DNA from: Nostoc sp. FACHB-280 | Lineage (GTDB): Bacteria > Cyanobacteriota > Cyanobacteriia > Cyanobacteriales > Nostocaceae | Direction: 5' to 3' | DNA length: 64,000 nucleotides | Assembly: GCF_014697615.1 (NCBI RefSeq) | Contig: NZ_JACJSD010000006.1 | Span: 62,001-126,000, forward strand | Part shown: one piece after another, positions 43,476 to 51,058 of the stretch | Layout of the letters: the number at the start of each line of letters is the position of its first letter | Position numbering within the stretch: the first letter of the stretch is position 1 | The notes under the pieces: generated by a model | Database searches by the model: none | What the model saw: the letters and a program-made list of their open reading frames with translations, nothing else | What the model was told of the DNA's origin: nothing | Program-made: the position numbers and the translations under genes

Positions 43476-43511
43476 ATTTGAATAAATAAACCCTGAATTA
43501 TTACGTCAACA

Positions 43512-43552
43512 TTAAAAAGAAGCCCTAGTGATAACATAGGGCTTCTTTTTAA
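43512..43552. terminator. Strong bidirectional terminator between queA and the Hlip genes
   Basis: TTAAAAAGAAGCCCTA (43512..43527) pairs perfectly with TAGGGCTTCTTTTTAA (43537..43552) around a 9-base loop, with A and T runs on both sides. It serves both the queA end and the convergent small gene at 43584. Confidence 0.88.
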
Positions 43553-43583
43553 TCTATTCAATTGATTAACGAAAACCAACGGC

Positions 43584-43823
43584 TTAACCTACATTACTGA
43601 AAAATGTTTCCCAGAGGCTGCCTACAGTTACCATAGCAATTATCAGATTAGTGAAAAACCTACCTAATTCAACGTTTTGACCCAATGTTTTGTCATCTTG
43701 ACCTTTACTAAAAAATAGTGACCAAGCTTGGTTAACATTGATTGTTTCAAAGTTGTTGAAATCAGGGCGAAAAACCACAGATCCAATCATATCTTTTTTA
43801 GGAAAATCAAAATCAGTTCTCAT
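43584..43823 (-). CDS. Small one-helix membrane protein next to Hlip
   Basis: A 79-residue protein: polar N terminus (MRTDFDFPKKDMIGSVVFRP), then LGQNVELGRFFTNLIIAMVT as a single C-terminal membrane helix ending ETFFSNVG. No chlorophyll-binding ExxNGR motif. I do not recognise the family; its position just downstream of the Hlip gene, 61 bases away on the same strand, suggests cotranscription and a thylakoid role. GAGG lies 7 bases before the ATG at 43823, which is why that start is chosen over ATG 43835 or TTG 43862. Confidence 0.6.
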   Translation of the reverse strand: MRTDFDFPKKDMIGSVVFRPDFNNFETINVNQAWSLFFSKGQDDKTLGQNVELGRFFTNLIIAMVTVGSLWETFFSNVG

Positions 43824-43884
43824 AAATTGCCTCATTAAATTTCTATTTGTTGATTGAGTCAAATTCTAAAATAGTCAAACTTAT

Positions 43885-44097
43885 CTACAGGTTTGTTAGC
43901 CAACCGATTAAGCTATGTCCGGTGATGATTTCTACAGCGATGATTGAGACAAAACCAATCATTGCCAAACGCCCATTGAGTTTCTCTGCATACTCGGTAA
44001 AACCAACTCGTGGGGTTTCTTCTACATAAACTTTTGGTTCAATTGCATAGTTGTTGAGTTGACCGAGTTCATTCATGGTGAAGCCTTTGCTGATCAT
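43885..44097 (-). CDS. High-light-inducible (Hlip/SCP) chlorophyll-binding protein
   Basis: A 70-residue one-helix Hlip. The chlorophyll-binding motif EKLNGRLAMIGF (ExxNGRxAMxGF) begins the membrane helix (~42-62), which ends ITGHSLIGWL. The N terminus NYAIEPKVYVEETPRVGFTE is of the HliC/HliA-like group. Hlips bind chlorophyll and carotenoid and protect newly made photosystem II from excess light. The ATG at 44097 follows AAGGAAAAAAGAG; a 30-codon upstream extension is AT-rich and rejected. Probably induced by high light and cotranscribed with the small gene at 43584. Confidence 0.92.
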   Translation of the reverse strand: MISKGFTMNELGQLNNYAIEPKVYVEETPRVGFTEYAEKLNGRLAMIGFVSIIAVEIITGHSLIGWLTNL

Positions 44098-44476
44098 CTC
44101 TTTTTTCCTTGGCTGGTTTATGTAACTAAATATAACAAAATGTAAATAATATTTGCAATATATTGACAAAAATAGTTTATAGTGCAAACCATACTAAACG
44201 AAGTTGTAAATACCGAACTCAAACAAAAATCAAGATTTTGCGGAGGATGAAGGCGTATAGGGGCAAAATCAAGTCAAAAATTTTCTGACTTTTGAATTTT
44301 GACTTCCCCGTAGGAGTGTATGTATCTAAAACCCTGACACCCTGTCACCGTTCGGCTGACGCTCACGGCGGAAGCCTATTACCTGTCCCCTGCTATATTC
44401 ATCTGGCACTTTTAATTTTTCCAGCTGTAGTGGGTACTCTGACATATAGAACTCACTACAATACAGGCTGCTAATT

Positions 44477-45610
44477 ATGTATAAACACCATCAAATTCGT
44501 CAGTGGTATTGCGGCTTTCCTCAGATGGCGTTTCACCAAATGATTAATTGGCGGAAGTCGCATTTAACAATCATCTCAGCGGCCTCGGCGTTTTTGGTAT
44601 TGGCTGCACCATTAGTAATAAATTTACCGGGAAGTCGGTTATTAGCAGAAAATGTGATCTCTCAAGATTTGGATGCAGCGATTTTTTACCAAAAAGGAGT
44701 GACGCTATATAACCGCAAAGATTTAGACGGTGCGGAATCTGCCTTTCGTCAAGCCTTGGAACGTGACCCAAATATTGGGATGGCGCGGAATTATTTGGGG
44801 AATATTCTGTTAAGACAAAATCGCCTGGATGCAGCAGTGCAAGAATATGGCGAGGCAATTAGAATGAACCCCAACCAAAGTGAGGTTTATTACAACTTGG
44901 GGTTAGCGTTACAACGACAAGGACAGAAAGAAGCTGCTGTCACCGCTTACCGACAAGCTATAGTTATAGATCCCAAAATAGCCACAGCCCAGTACAACTT
45001 GGGTGTATTGCTACATGAACTAGGACAACCACAAGAAGCGATCGCAGCTTATCAACAAGCGGCTAATCTAGATAGTGGTAATGAGAATACCTTTTTTAAC
45101 TTAGCGATCGCGCTGCAAGAACAAGGAAAATTAGAAGATGCGATCGCAGCTTACCGTCAAGTTATCCAACTCAACCCCAAAAATACTGTCGCCTATAATA
45201 ATATGGCTGGTTTGTTGGTAGTCCAAGGACAGACGGCTGAGGCAATTAATGTTTATAGACAAGCTATTCGCCAAAACTCCAAAGATGCCGTCGCCTATCA
45301 CAACTTAGGTATCACTTTATACAATCAAGGCGAACTCAAAAAAGCAAACGCAGCCTTGAAAAATGCCCTGAATAACTACCGCACACAAGGTAACACCGAA
45401 CAAACTGCCAAAGTTGAACAACTAATGCAGCAAATTACCCAGCAAATCGCCCAACAGAAATTACAAGAACAACAACAGCGTCAAGCAGGTAAAAAACCCG
45501 CACCAACTGAAAATGTAGCTACACCAGAACAACCCACCCCCACAACACCCGAAGGAACACCAGCTAAACCTGGAGATGTGCCGGTTTCTTTTGGACAAGA
45601 GAGTAAATAA
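44477..45610 (+). CDS. TPR protein with N-terminal signal-anchor
   Basis: A 377-residue protein with an N-terminal hydrophobic segment (~31-52 LTIISAASAFLVLAAPLVIN) and seven consecutive tetratricopeptide units from ~68 to 310, each of the AxxxYxxAIxLxPxNxxAYxNLG type (VYYNLGLALQRQGQKEAAVT, TAQYNLGVLLHELGQPQEAI, VAYHNLGITLYNQGELKKAN). A Gln-rich linker (LMQQITQQIAQQKLQEQQQR) and Pro/Thr-rich tail follow. It is an exported or membrane-tethered scaffold of unknown partner. ATG at 44477; a second in-frame ATG (MAFHQM) is possible. A large palindromic repeat follows the stop. Confidence 0.85.
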   Translation: MYKHHQIRQWYCGFPQMAFHQMINWRKSHLTIISAASAFLVLAAPLVINLPGSRLLAENVISQDLDAAIFYQKGVTLYNRKDLDGAESAFRQALERDPNIGMARNYLGNILLRQNRLDAAVQEYGEAIRMNPNQSEVYYNLGLALQRQGQKEAAVTAYRQAIVIDPKIATAQYNLGVLLHELGQPQEAIAAYQQAANLDSGNENTFFNLAIALQEQGKLEDAIAAYRQVIQLNPKNTVAYNNMAGLLVVQGQTAEAINVYRQAIRQNSKDAVAYHNLGITLYNQGELKKANAALKNALNNYRTQGNTEQTAKVEQLMQQITQQIAQQKLQEQQQRQAGKKPAPTENVATPEQPTPTTPEGTPAKPGDVPVSFGQESK

Positions 45611-45693
45611 AAAAGATAGGTGTAAGGGTGTAGGGGTGTAAGTGTTTAGAGGGTGTTTGAAAAGTGGTTGGTTGTGATTATTAGCATTTCTTG

Positions 45694-45767
45694 ATCCCCC
45701 CTAACCCCCCTTAAAAAGGGGGAAATGCTTCAAAGTCCCCCTTTTTAAGGGGGATTTAGGGGGATCT
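45694..45767. repeat. Large G/C-run inverted repeat
   Basis: GATCCCCCCTAACCCCCCTT then AAAAAGGGGGAA, and TCCCCCTTTTTAAGGGGGAT then TTAGGGGGATC, form a nested palindrome of 74 bases. This GATCCCCCTAAATCCCCCTT type is a widespread intergenic repeat of cyanobacteria. It lies between the TPR gene and the FemAB-like gene (convergent) and could terminate both. Confidence 0.75.
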
Positions 45768-45890
45768 AAAATGTTTGGCTTACCAACAATAGGATTTTTA
45801 AAACATCTTCTTAAAAACCCTTACAACATTCTCTAAAACCCTAATTTTTCATTTTCTTGCGTCAGTCCTATATATTTCATACTTCACACT

Positions 45891-47072
45891 TCACACTTGT
45901 TTTTGACTAAATGGCATTTCCTCATTAATGGCGGCAATTTCCTGCTGTTCTAGTTGATTCACCTCTTTAATATATGGAAGTAAAATTTGTGCCAGACGCT
46001 GATTGTAAAAGCGATGTAGGCTGTAATTGGGTGTAGCTGGAAATCCACGGCGTTTTTTGTGTCTACCACCTGCACCGGGATCGAATAATTGGATATTATT
46101 AGCGATCGCCCACTCAATTGGTGTGTAATAGCAAGCATCAAAATGCAGGCAATCGATTTCTTGAAAACTCCCCCAATAACGCCCATACAATCTCTCACCT
46201 TTATAAAGGCAAAAAGACATACCCACAGGGTGACGATTGTCATGTTCGCTATAGGCAGCAAAAAACACCACCCGATGGCGATAATCGGCGTGTAGCTGTT
46301 CAAAAAATTGCTTTGTTAAATACTTACTGCCCCACCAGCCAAACTTATCACAAGTATCGGCGTAAAATTGGTACATCAAGGGAAACAAAGATTTAGGAAT
46401 GTCATCACCAGTGATTGGCTGTAGTCTTAAACCCGCCTTTTCCACTGCTTTCCGTTCCCGCTTGATATTCCGGCGCTGATTGGCGTTGAAAACTCCTAAA
46501 TAATCGTCAAAATTATTAAATCCGGTATTTTCCCAAATATAGCTGTGGTGCAACCAAGAACTAAACCCGTTACGTTCCAGAACTGGCCGCCATTCGGGAT
46601 CAACATAGAGAAAGTGACAACCAGAAATGCGGTATTTGTTGCAGAAACAGTCAATTTCATGCACCATCATGGCGGTGATTTCGTCTTCATCTTCTCCTGG
46701 CGCGATTAAGAAGCGATAACCTTCAGCCGGTGTAAAGGGAGCCATCCCCAAGAGTTTAGGATAATACTGCACACCGATGCGATCGCTTAATTCTGCCCAT
46801 TGATGATCAAAAACAAATTCACCATAACTATGTCCTTTTAAATATAAAGGCGCAGCTGCAATCAAGGTTTTGTCACGCCACAAAGTTAAGTGATTTGGCA
46901 ACCAACCAGTTTTGTCTGTAGCACTATGGGAAGTTTCCAAATTTTTTAACCATTGCCACTCCAAAAACGGAGTTTTCAAGGGCAGTGCTAAAGCATCCCA
47001 GGCACTTTGCGGGACTTCGGCAATTTTATTAATCCAGGCAACAGAATAGCGCGGCTTAAGTTGTTCCACCAT
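45891..47072 (-). CDS. FemAB-like/GNAT-fold peptidoglycan-type aminoacyltransferase homologue (DUF482)
   Basis: A 393-residue protein of the FemAB_like (DUF482) family, with a double GNAT-type fold. Visible blocks are WDALALPLKTPFLEWQWLKN, APLYLKGHSYGEFVFDHQWA, FNANQRRNIKRERKAVEKAG, MYQFYADTCDKFGWWGSKYL, and LYGRYWGSFQEIDCLHFDAC...LFDPGAGGRHKKRRGF. Family members are predicted N-acyltransferases; the substrate is unknown. The ATG at 47072 is chosen because the 19 codons further upstream translate a TGTGAAG-type repeat. It is just downstream of the RibD-C gene on the same strand and may be cotranscribed. Confidence 0.85.
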   Translation of the reverse strand: MVEQLKPRYSVAWINKIAEVPQSAWDALALPLKTPFLEWQWLKNLETSHSATDKTGWLPNHLTLWRDKTLIAAAPLYLKGHSYGEFVFDHQWAELSDRIGVQYYPKLLGMAPFTPAEGYRFLIAPGEDEDEITAMMVHEIDCFCNKYRISGCHFLYVDPEWRPVLERNGFSSWLHHSYIWENTGFNNFDDYLGVFNANQRRNIKRERKAVEKAGLRLQPITGDDIPKSLFPLMYQFYADTCDKFGWWGSKYLTKQFFEQLHADYRHRVVFFAAYSEHDNRHPVGMSFCLYKGERLYGRYWGSFQEIDCLHFDACYYTPIEWAIANNIQLFDPGAGGRHKKRRGFPATPNYSLHRFYNQRLAQILLPYIKEVNQLEQQEIAAINEEMPFSQKQV

Positions 47073-47136
47073 CTTTTTCAAGGATGAAGTATGAAGTGTG
47101 AAGTGTGAAATTGATTTGTCAGACTTCACACTTTTC

Positions 47137-47832
47137 TTAGTCTAATGTTCGTTGCACTTGATAGTGTAAAAAGACCTCTTGCTCAACTTGCTTAACTTCC
47201 AAAAGTTTGAGCCGAGGAGCTAGATTCGCTAGAAATCCCTGTCCTTCTACTGGTGTACGTGCTGTAGTCCCACCTAAAATCAACGGGCAAACAGTCAGCC
47301 AAAATTCGTCTATTAAATCTGAGTTAACCATAGAAGCTACTAATTGACCACCACCTAAGACCGCTAGGCGTGTTATATCTATAGATGCCAAATGCTGTAA
47401 AAAAGCAGCAGTGTCAATTTTTCCAGTTGAGGTTTCAAAAACAAAAATCTGTTCAAAAAATTCTGAGCGTTTTTGCCAAATCGTTGCTCCCACTGTTGTT
47501 GTCAATAACCAACGTGGGATAGGCTGGTTAAAAAACTTGATTTCCGGATTAAAATCCGCAGACTGTGTAATCACTATATGAACCGGCTGGGGAGTCTTCC
47601 CCGCTTTGATTCGATGTTGCAGCAGTGTTGGATGTGATACGGTTAATGTCGTACCGTAAGCACGCAGTGTACCAGCACCGAAAAGAACGGCATCAGAGGC
47701 AGCGATTTGTGTTTCCAGGTGTGCTTTATCTGCCACAGAGCCAAATCGAGCAGGCGATCGCCTAAAATCTGCTATTTTGCCATCTGCACTCATTGCCAAA
47801 ACTACTGTGGTATGAGGACGATGTTGCGTCAT
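47137..47832 (-). CDS. RibD C-terminal/dihydrofolate reductase-fold reductase
   Basis: A 231-residue stand-alone RibD_C domain, the NADPH-dependent pyrimidine reductase fold of riboflavin synthesis. Start HTTVVLAMSADGKIADFRRS, then SDAVLFGAGTLRAYGTTLTV, a Rossmann-like RLAVLGGGQLVASMVNSDLI and EFWLTVCPLILGG are characteristic. No deaminase domain is attached, so it may act with a separate RibD-type deaminase or on another pterin-like substrate. The ATG at 47832 precedes MTQHRPHTTV; 21 codons upstream are rejected. It is the upstream gene of a likely pair with the FemAB-like gene. Confidence 0.85.
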   Translation of the reverse strand: MTQHRPHTTVVLAMSADGKIADFRRSPARFGSVADKAHLETQIAASDAVLFGAGTLRAYGTTLTVSHPTLLQHRIKAGKTPQPVHIVITQSADFNPEIKFFNQPIPRWLLTTTVGATIWQKRSEFFEQIFVFETSTGKIDTAAFLQHLASIDITRLAVLGGGQLVASMVNSDLIDEFWLTVCPLILGGTTARTPVEGQGFLANLAPRLKLLEVKQVEQEVFLHYQVQRTLD

Positions 47833-48133
47833 TGGGTTGGTTTGATAGTCTGAGGATTTTCTTGCTAGTGTGTTGATTGTAAAAAATCTTTGCACAGCAA
47901 GCTACTGTTTACCAATTTCATTACTTTACTGTTATGCAACATAAGCCGCGATTACATCTAGTACATAAGAGTTTTGGTATACGATATTTCTTTTTGCACA
48001 TTCAATGTTTGATACTGTTAGGGATCGTCAATAAAACCCTCCCAACGTAACAAAATGTCTCATTTAGCTAATCTAATTGCATATTGTTTGCTGTTGTGGT
48101 TTGCAGATGTGAAGTGAGACAGTGAGACACCCG

Positions 48134-50113
48134 ATGGCTAAGTCCCGTCAATCGTCGTTTAGACGTATTTTAGTAACAAGAATTTTGCTGCTGTTTGTCC
48201 CAGTGTTGTTACTGGGAGAACTTGTGGCTTTAAATAAAGCACGTTCTAGCTTGCTAAAAACTGCACGCCAAAATCTGACAGAAAGTGCAGTTCTCAAAGG
48301 AGAGAAAATAGCTAATGAGATTGCTAGTCTCAAAACCAGTTTATTAATTGCCAGTAAAACATCGGTATTGGGAAAAGGTTCAGAGGCTGAAGTCCAAAAC
48401 TTTATTAGTCAGATAGTTCAAGAATTACCAACCTACGTTGAATGTCTACAATTATCTGATTTGGAAAACGGCACTATCATTGCTAGTAGTTGTGGTGACA
48501 AACCAATCAGAGAACCAAAACTACCCTTTGTGACTGATAGTCCAGTCGAAATCAATCCAGTACTACCACCCAAAGCAGGTACCACTGGTCAAAGAGATAC
48601 AGAAAATCAGCTGCAAATGGTTCTCTCTGCCCCGGTTTACAATCAAACTGGGCAGTTAAAGTATGTTTTGAGTGTGCAATCATCGCTATACAAGCACACC
48701 AAAAATCTCCCAGGCTCACTCACAGGTTCTACATTGGTAATTGCTGACGATGGCACAATCTTGGCACACCCCATACCAGAGAGAATTAACAGCAATATTC
48801 AAGAATACCCTGATGCCAATAGTTTGCAAAGCATTATTCAAAATGCAATAACAGGTCAAAGCAACTCTGTCAACTTATCGTTTCAAGAAGGTAAAGAATT
48901 AGTTGCTGGCTATAGTGTAATTAGCAATCCGATCGCCAAACAACCACCACAATGGATTATCTTAGCCGTTACCAGTGTAGATAATGCCCTGTTTGGTTTA
49001 GAAGAAATTAAATTGATTTTGATAGTGCTAACAGTGGGTTTGATTGGTGCAACTTTGTTAGCATCTTTATACTTGGCTCCTTATTTAGCAGGCCCTGTAG
49101 AAGAATTGCGGGATTATGTGCTGAACATTCACAGTCATCATGCAGCCCAAACAGTACCACAGACTTTTAAAATTCGGGAGTTTAATCAACTAGCACAAGC
49201 AATTGACCAAATGTTTGACAGGCTGAAAGCTTGGGCGGAAGAATTAGAAAGTGCTTGGAAAGAAGCTAAAACAGCCAACCAAATTAAAAGTCAGTTTTTG
49301 GCGACAACTTCTCATGAGTTGCGTAACCCCCTGAACATTATTATTAATTGTGTACGCCTCGTGCGAGAAGATATGTGCGATAACCGCGATGAGGAAATGG
49401 AGTTCCTCAAACGCGCTGATGAAACCGCCATTCACTTGCTAGGAATTATCAACGATTTACTGGATATTTCTAAAATCGAAGCCGGGAAACTTTCTGTGGT
49501 TTCCGTCCCAATGGATTTACGACAAACACTGTTAGAGGTGATTAATATCCAATCAGTGAATGTGCAGCAAAAAGGCTTACAGTTAAAAACAACTTTGGGT
49601 AATGAGCCGATTCCAGTCAAGGCAGATGCGGCTAAACTGCGCCAAGTATTAATTAATATTATTGGTAATGCTACTAAGTTTACTGATGAAGGCAGTATTG
49701 CGATCGCCGCTATTATTGAACATAGTAATCACCATTCGCAAGTTGTTGTTTCTGTTACCGATACAGGTTTAGGAATTGAACCATCCCAACAACACAAGTT
49801 ATTTCGTCCCTTTGTACGGATAGATGGTGGCTCAACACGTAAATTTGATGGTACAGGATTAGGACTGGCAATTTCTCGCAACTTAATTGAACTGATGGGT
49901 GGTAGCATTTCCTTAGAAAGTGCCGGTCTAAACCACGGAACCACGGTTAAGATTACTTTACCCATTATAGATAGTGAGAATGGGGAAAATTTTAAACCTA
50001 CCTCTGAAGAAGCGGAAATCCCAGAGGTAGATTCTTTTGACCAAACTCAAGCCGCAAAATCTCAGTTAGATAACTATCAACTACCATTAGTAGAAAATCT
50101 CTTCAAAAGTTGA
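48134..50113 (+). CDS. Sensor histidine kinase with Cache domain
   Basis: A 659-residue membrane kinase: N-terminal helix (~15-35), periplasmic double-Cache-like domain (~40-290, with STLVIADDGTILAHPIPERI and QGSNSVN...GYSVISNPIAKQPP), second helix (~300-325), HAMP, then HisKA with His394 in TTSHELRNPLNII, and HATPase with NIIGNATKFTDEG, DTGLGIEPSQ, GTGLGLAISRNLIELMGG. There is no receiver domain, and no response regulator is adjacent, so the partner is elsewhere. The ATG at 48134 is taken; a GTG at 48122 is in frame. Ligand unknown (Cache domains bind small molecules). Confidence 0.93.
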   Translation: MAKSRQSSFRRILVTRILLLFVPVLLLGELVALNKARSSLLKTARQNLTESAVLKGEKIANEIASLKTSLLIASKTSVLGKGSEAEVQNFISQIVQELPTYVECLQLSDLENGTIIASSCGDKPIREPKLPFVTDSPVEINPVLPPKAGTTGQRDTENQLQMVLSAPVYNQTGQLKYVLSVQSSLYKHTKNLPGSLTGSTLVIADDGTILAHPIPERINSNIQEYPDANSLQSIIQNAITGQSNSVNLSFQEGKELVAGYSVISNPIAKQPPQWIILAVTSVDNALFGLEEIKLILIVLTVGLIGATLLASLYLAPYLAGPVEELRDYVLNIHSHHAAQTVPQTFKIREFNQLAQAIDQMFDRLKAWAEELESAWKEAKTANQIKSQFLATTSHELRNPLNIIINCVRLVREDMCDNRDEEMEFLKRADETAIHLLGIINDLLDISKIEAGKLSVVSVPMDLRQTLLEVINIQSVNVQQKGLQLKTTLGNEPIPVKADAAKLRQVLINIIGNATKFTDEGSIAIAAIIEHSNHHSQVVVSVTDTGLGIEPSQQHKLFRPFVRIDGGSTRKFDGTGLGLAISRNLIELMGGSISLESAGLNHGTTVKITLPIIDSENGENFKPTSEEAEIPEVDSFDQTQAAKSQLDNYQLPLVENLFKS

Positions 50114-50439
50114 GCATCTGCAACAGACAAAAGAATTTTATAAAAATAGCGGGCATTGCTGAATGAGGGGATGAATTTGATGTCTTGGAAATTTTTAACT
50201 CCTTATTCTCTCTGCGTCTTTGCGCCTCTGCGTGATATAAATCATCCCGCAATTATGCAACGCCAAATAGCGGTAGTCAATCAGATTAGGCAAGTGTTGA
50301 TAGCTGAAAGCCTTGATCATAAATTCGTCTGAACTACTTAACCTTTTATTCTATTTTTCTTAACCTCTAAAGATAACTTCAAAGTTTATTTAAGTGATAT
50401 TGCCACATCATTTACTTTTGAGCTTTGGAGCTTGGTCTG
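50114..50439. repeat. Intergenic gap with GGCATTGCTGAAT-type element
   Basis: From about 50152 to 50267 the gap carries GGGCATTGCTGAATGAGG, CTCTGCGTCTTTGCGCCTCTG and GATATAAATCATCCCGC, then a loosely inverted end TTGCATAATTGCGGG. The same composition occurs at about 11431..11550. The last 150 bases are AT-rich and presumably hold the promoter of the PEP-CTERM gene. Confidence 0.5.
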
Positions 50440-50997
50440 ATGAAATCATCTCAATACTTGGGCATTGCTAGTTTAGCGATCGCTCTATCTTTAGCGACTG
50501 TTGAAGTTAAGCCAACACAGGCGGCGGTATTTAATTATAATTTCACTACAAATGTGACTTCTGGTGCTAACCCTGGTCAATATTTTGGTTCATTGAGATA
50601 TGATGACACTAACTTAACTGGTGTTGGTGCAGAAAATCTTGATGTCAGCAATGGATTATTATCTGTTGTGTTTGATTATCTTGGTACTCGTTATACAGAA
50701 ACTGATGATGTTGATTTTCCCGCCGGAATTGCACCCATAGTTAGCTTTAACAATGGTAATTTTGTCGGACTCAGCTACTTAGTAGAAGATCAGTTTTTCA
50801 TTGGTGATGTTAATAATCCCTTAACTGGCGGAAATCGCTTTTATAGCATTGTCAGTGCTGACTTAACATCTGCAACAGAAACAGGCACAGTGACTTACAC
50901 TAGAGTTCCAGAACCCTTGGCGCTTGTAGGAACAGCGATCGCTACAGCTACCGGATTTTGGGTAAATCGTAAGAAAAAAGCATCGGTAACACAATAA
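50440..50997 (+). CDS. PEP-CTERM sorting domain protein
   Basis: A 185-residue exported protein: signal peptide (~1-30, LGIASLAIALSLATVEVKPT then QAA), a beta-rich middle (NYNFTTNVTSGANPGQYFGS), and a C-terminal PEP-CTERM tag RVPEPLALVGTAIATATGFW followed by NRKKK. Such tags are processed by exosortase and anchor or export proteins linked to exopolysaccharide. The ATG at 50440 has TTGGAG about 10 bases upstream. It is monocistronic with a good terminator (51003). Exact function unknown. Confidence 0.9.
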   Translation: MKSSQYLGIASLAIALSLATVEVKPTQAAVFNYNFTTNVTSGANPGQYFGSLRYDDTNLTGVGAENLDVSNGLLSVVFDYLGTRYTETDDVDFPAGIAPIVSFNNGNFVGLSYLVEDQFFIGDVNNPLTGGNRFYSIVSADLTSATETGTVTYTRVPEPLALVGTAIATATGFWVNRKKKASVTQ

Positions 50998-51002
50998 AAA
51001 AG

Positions 51003-51028
51003 TAGGGTGGCTAATCATCGCCACCCTA
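51003..51028. terminator. Terminator between convergent PEP-CTERM and phoX genes
   Basis: TAGGGTGGC (51003..51011) and GCCACCCTA (51020..51028) form a perfect 9-bp GC-rich stem with an 8-base loop, followed by TTTAATAA. It sits 6 bases after the + strand stop and 31 bases from the - strand stop. Confidence 0.85.
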
Positions 51029-51058
51029 TTTAATAACACTCCTGTTACTGAAACTTAT

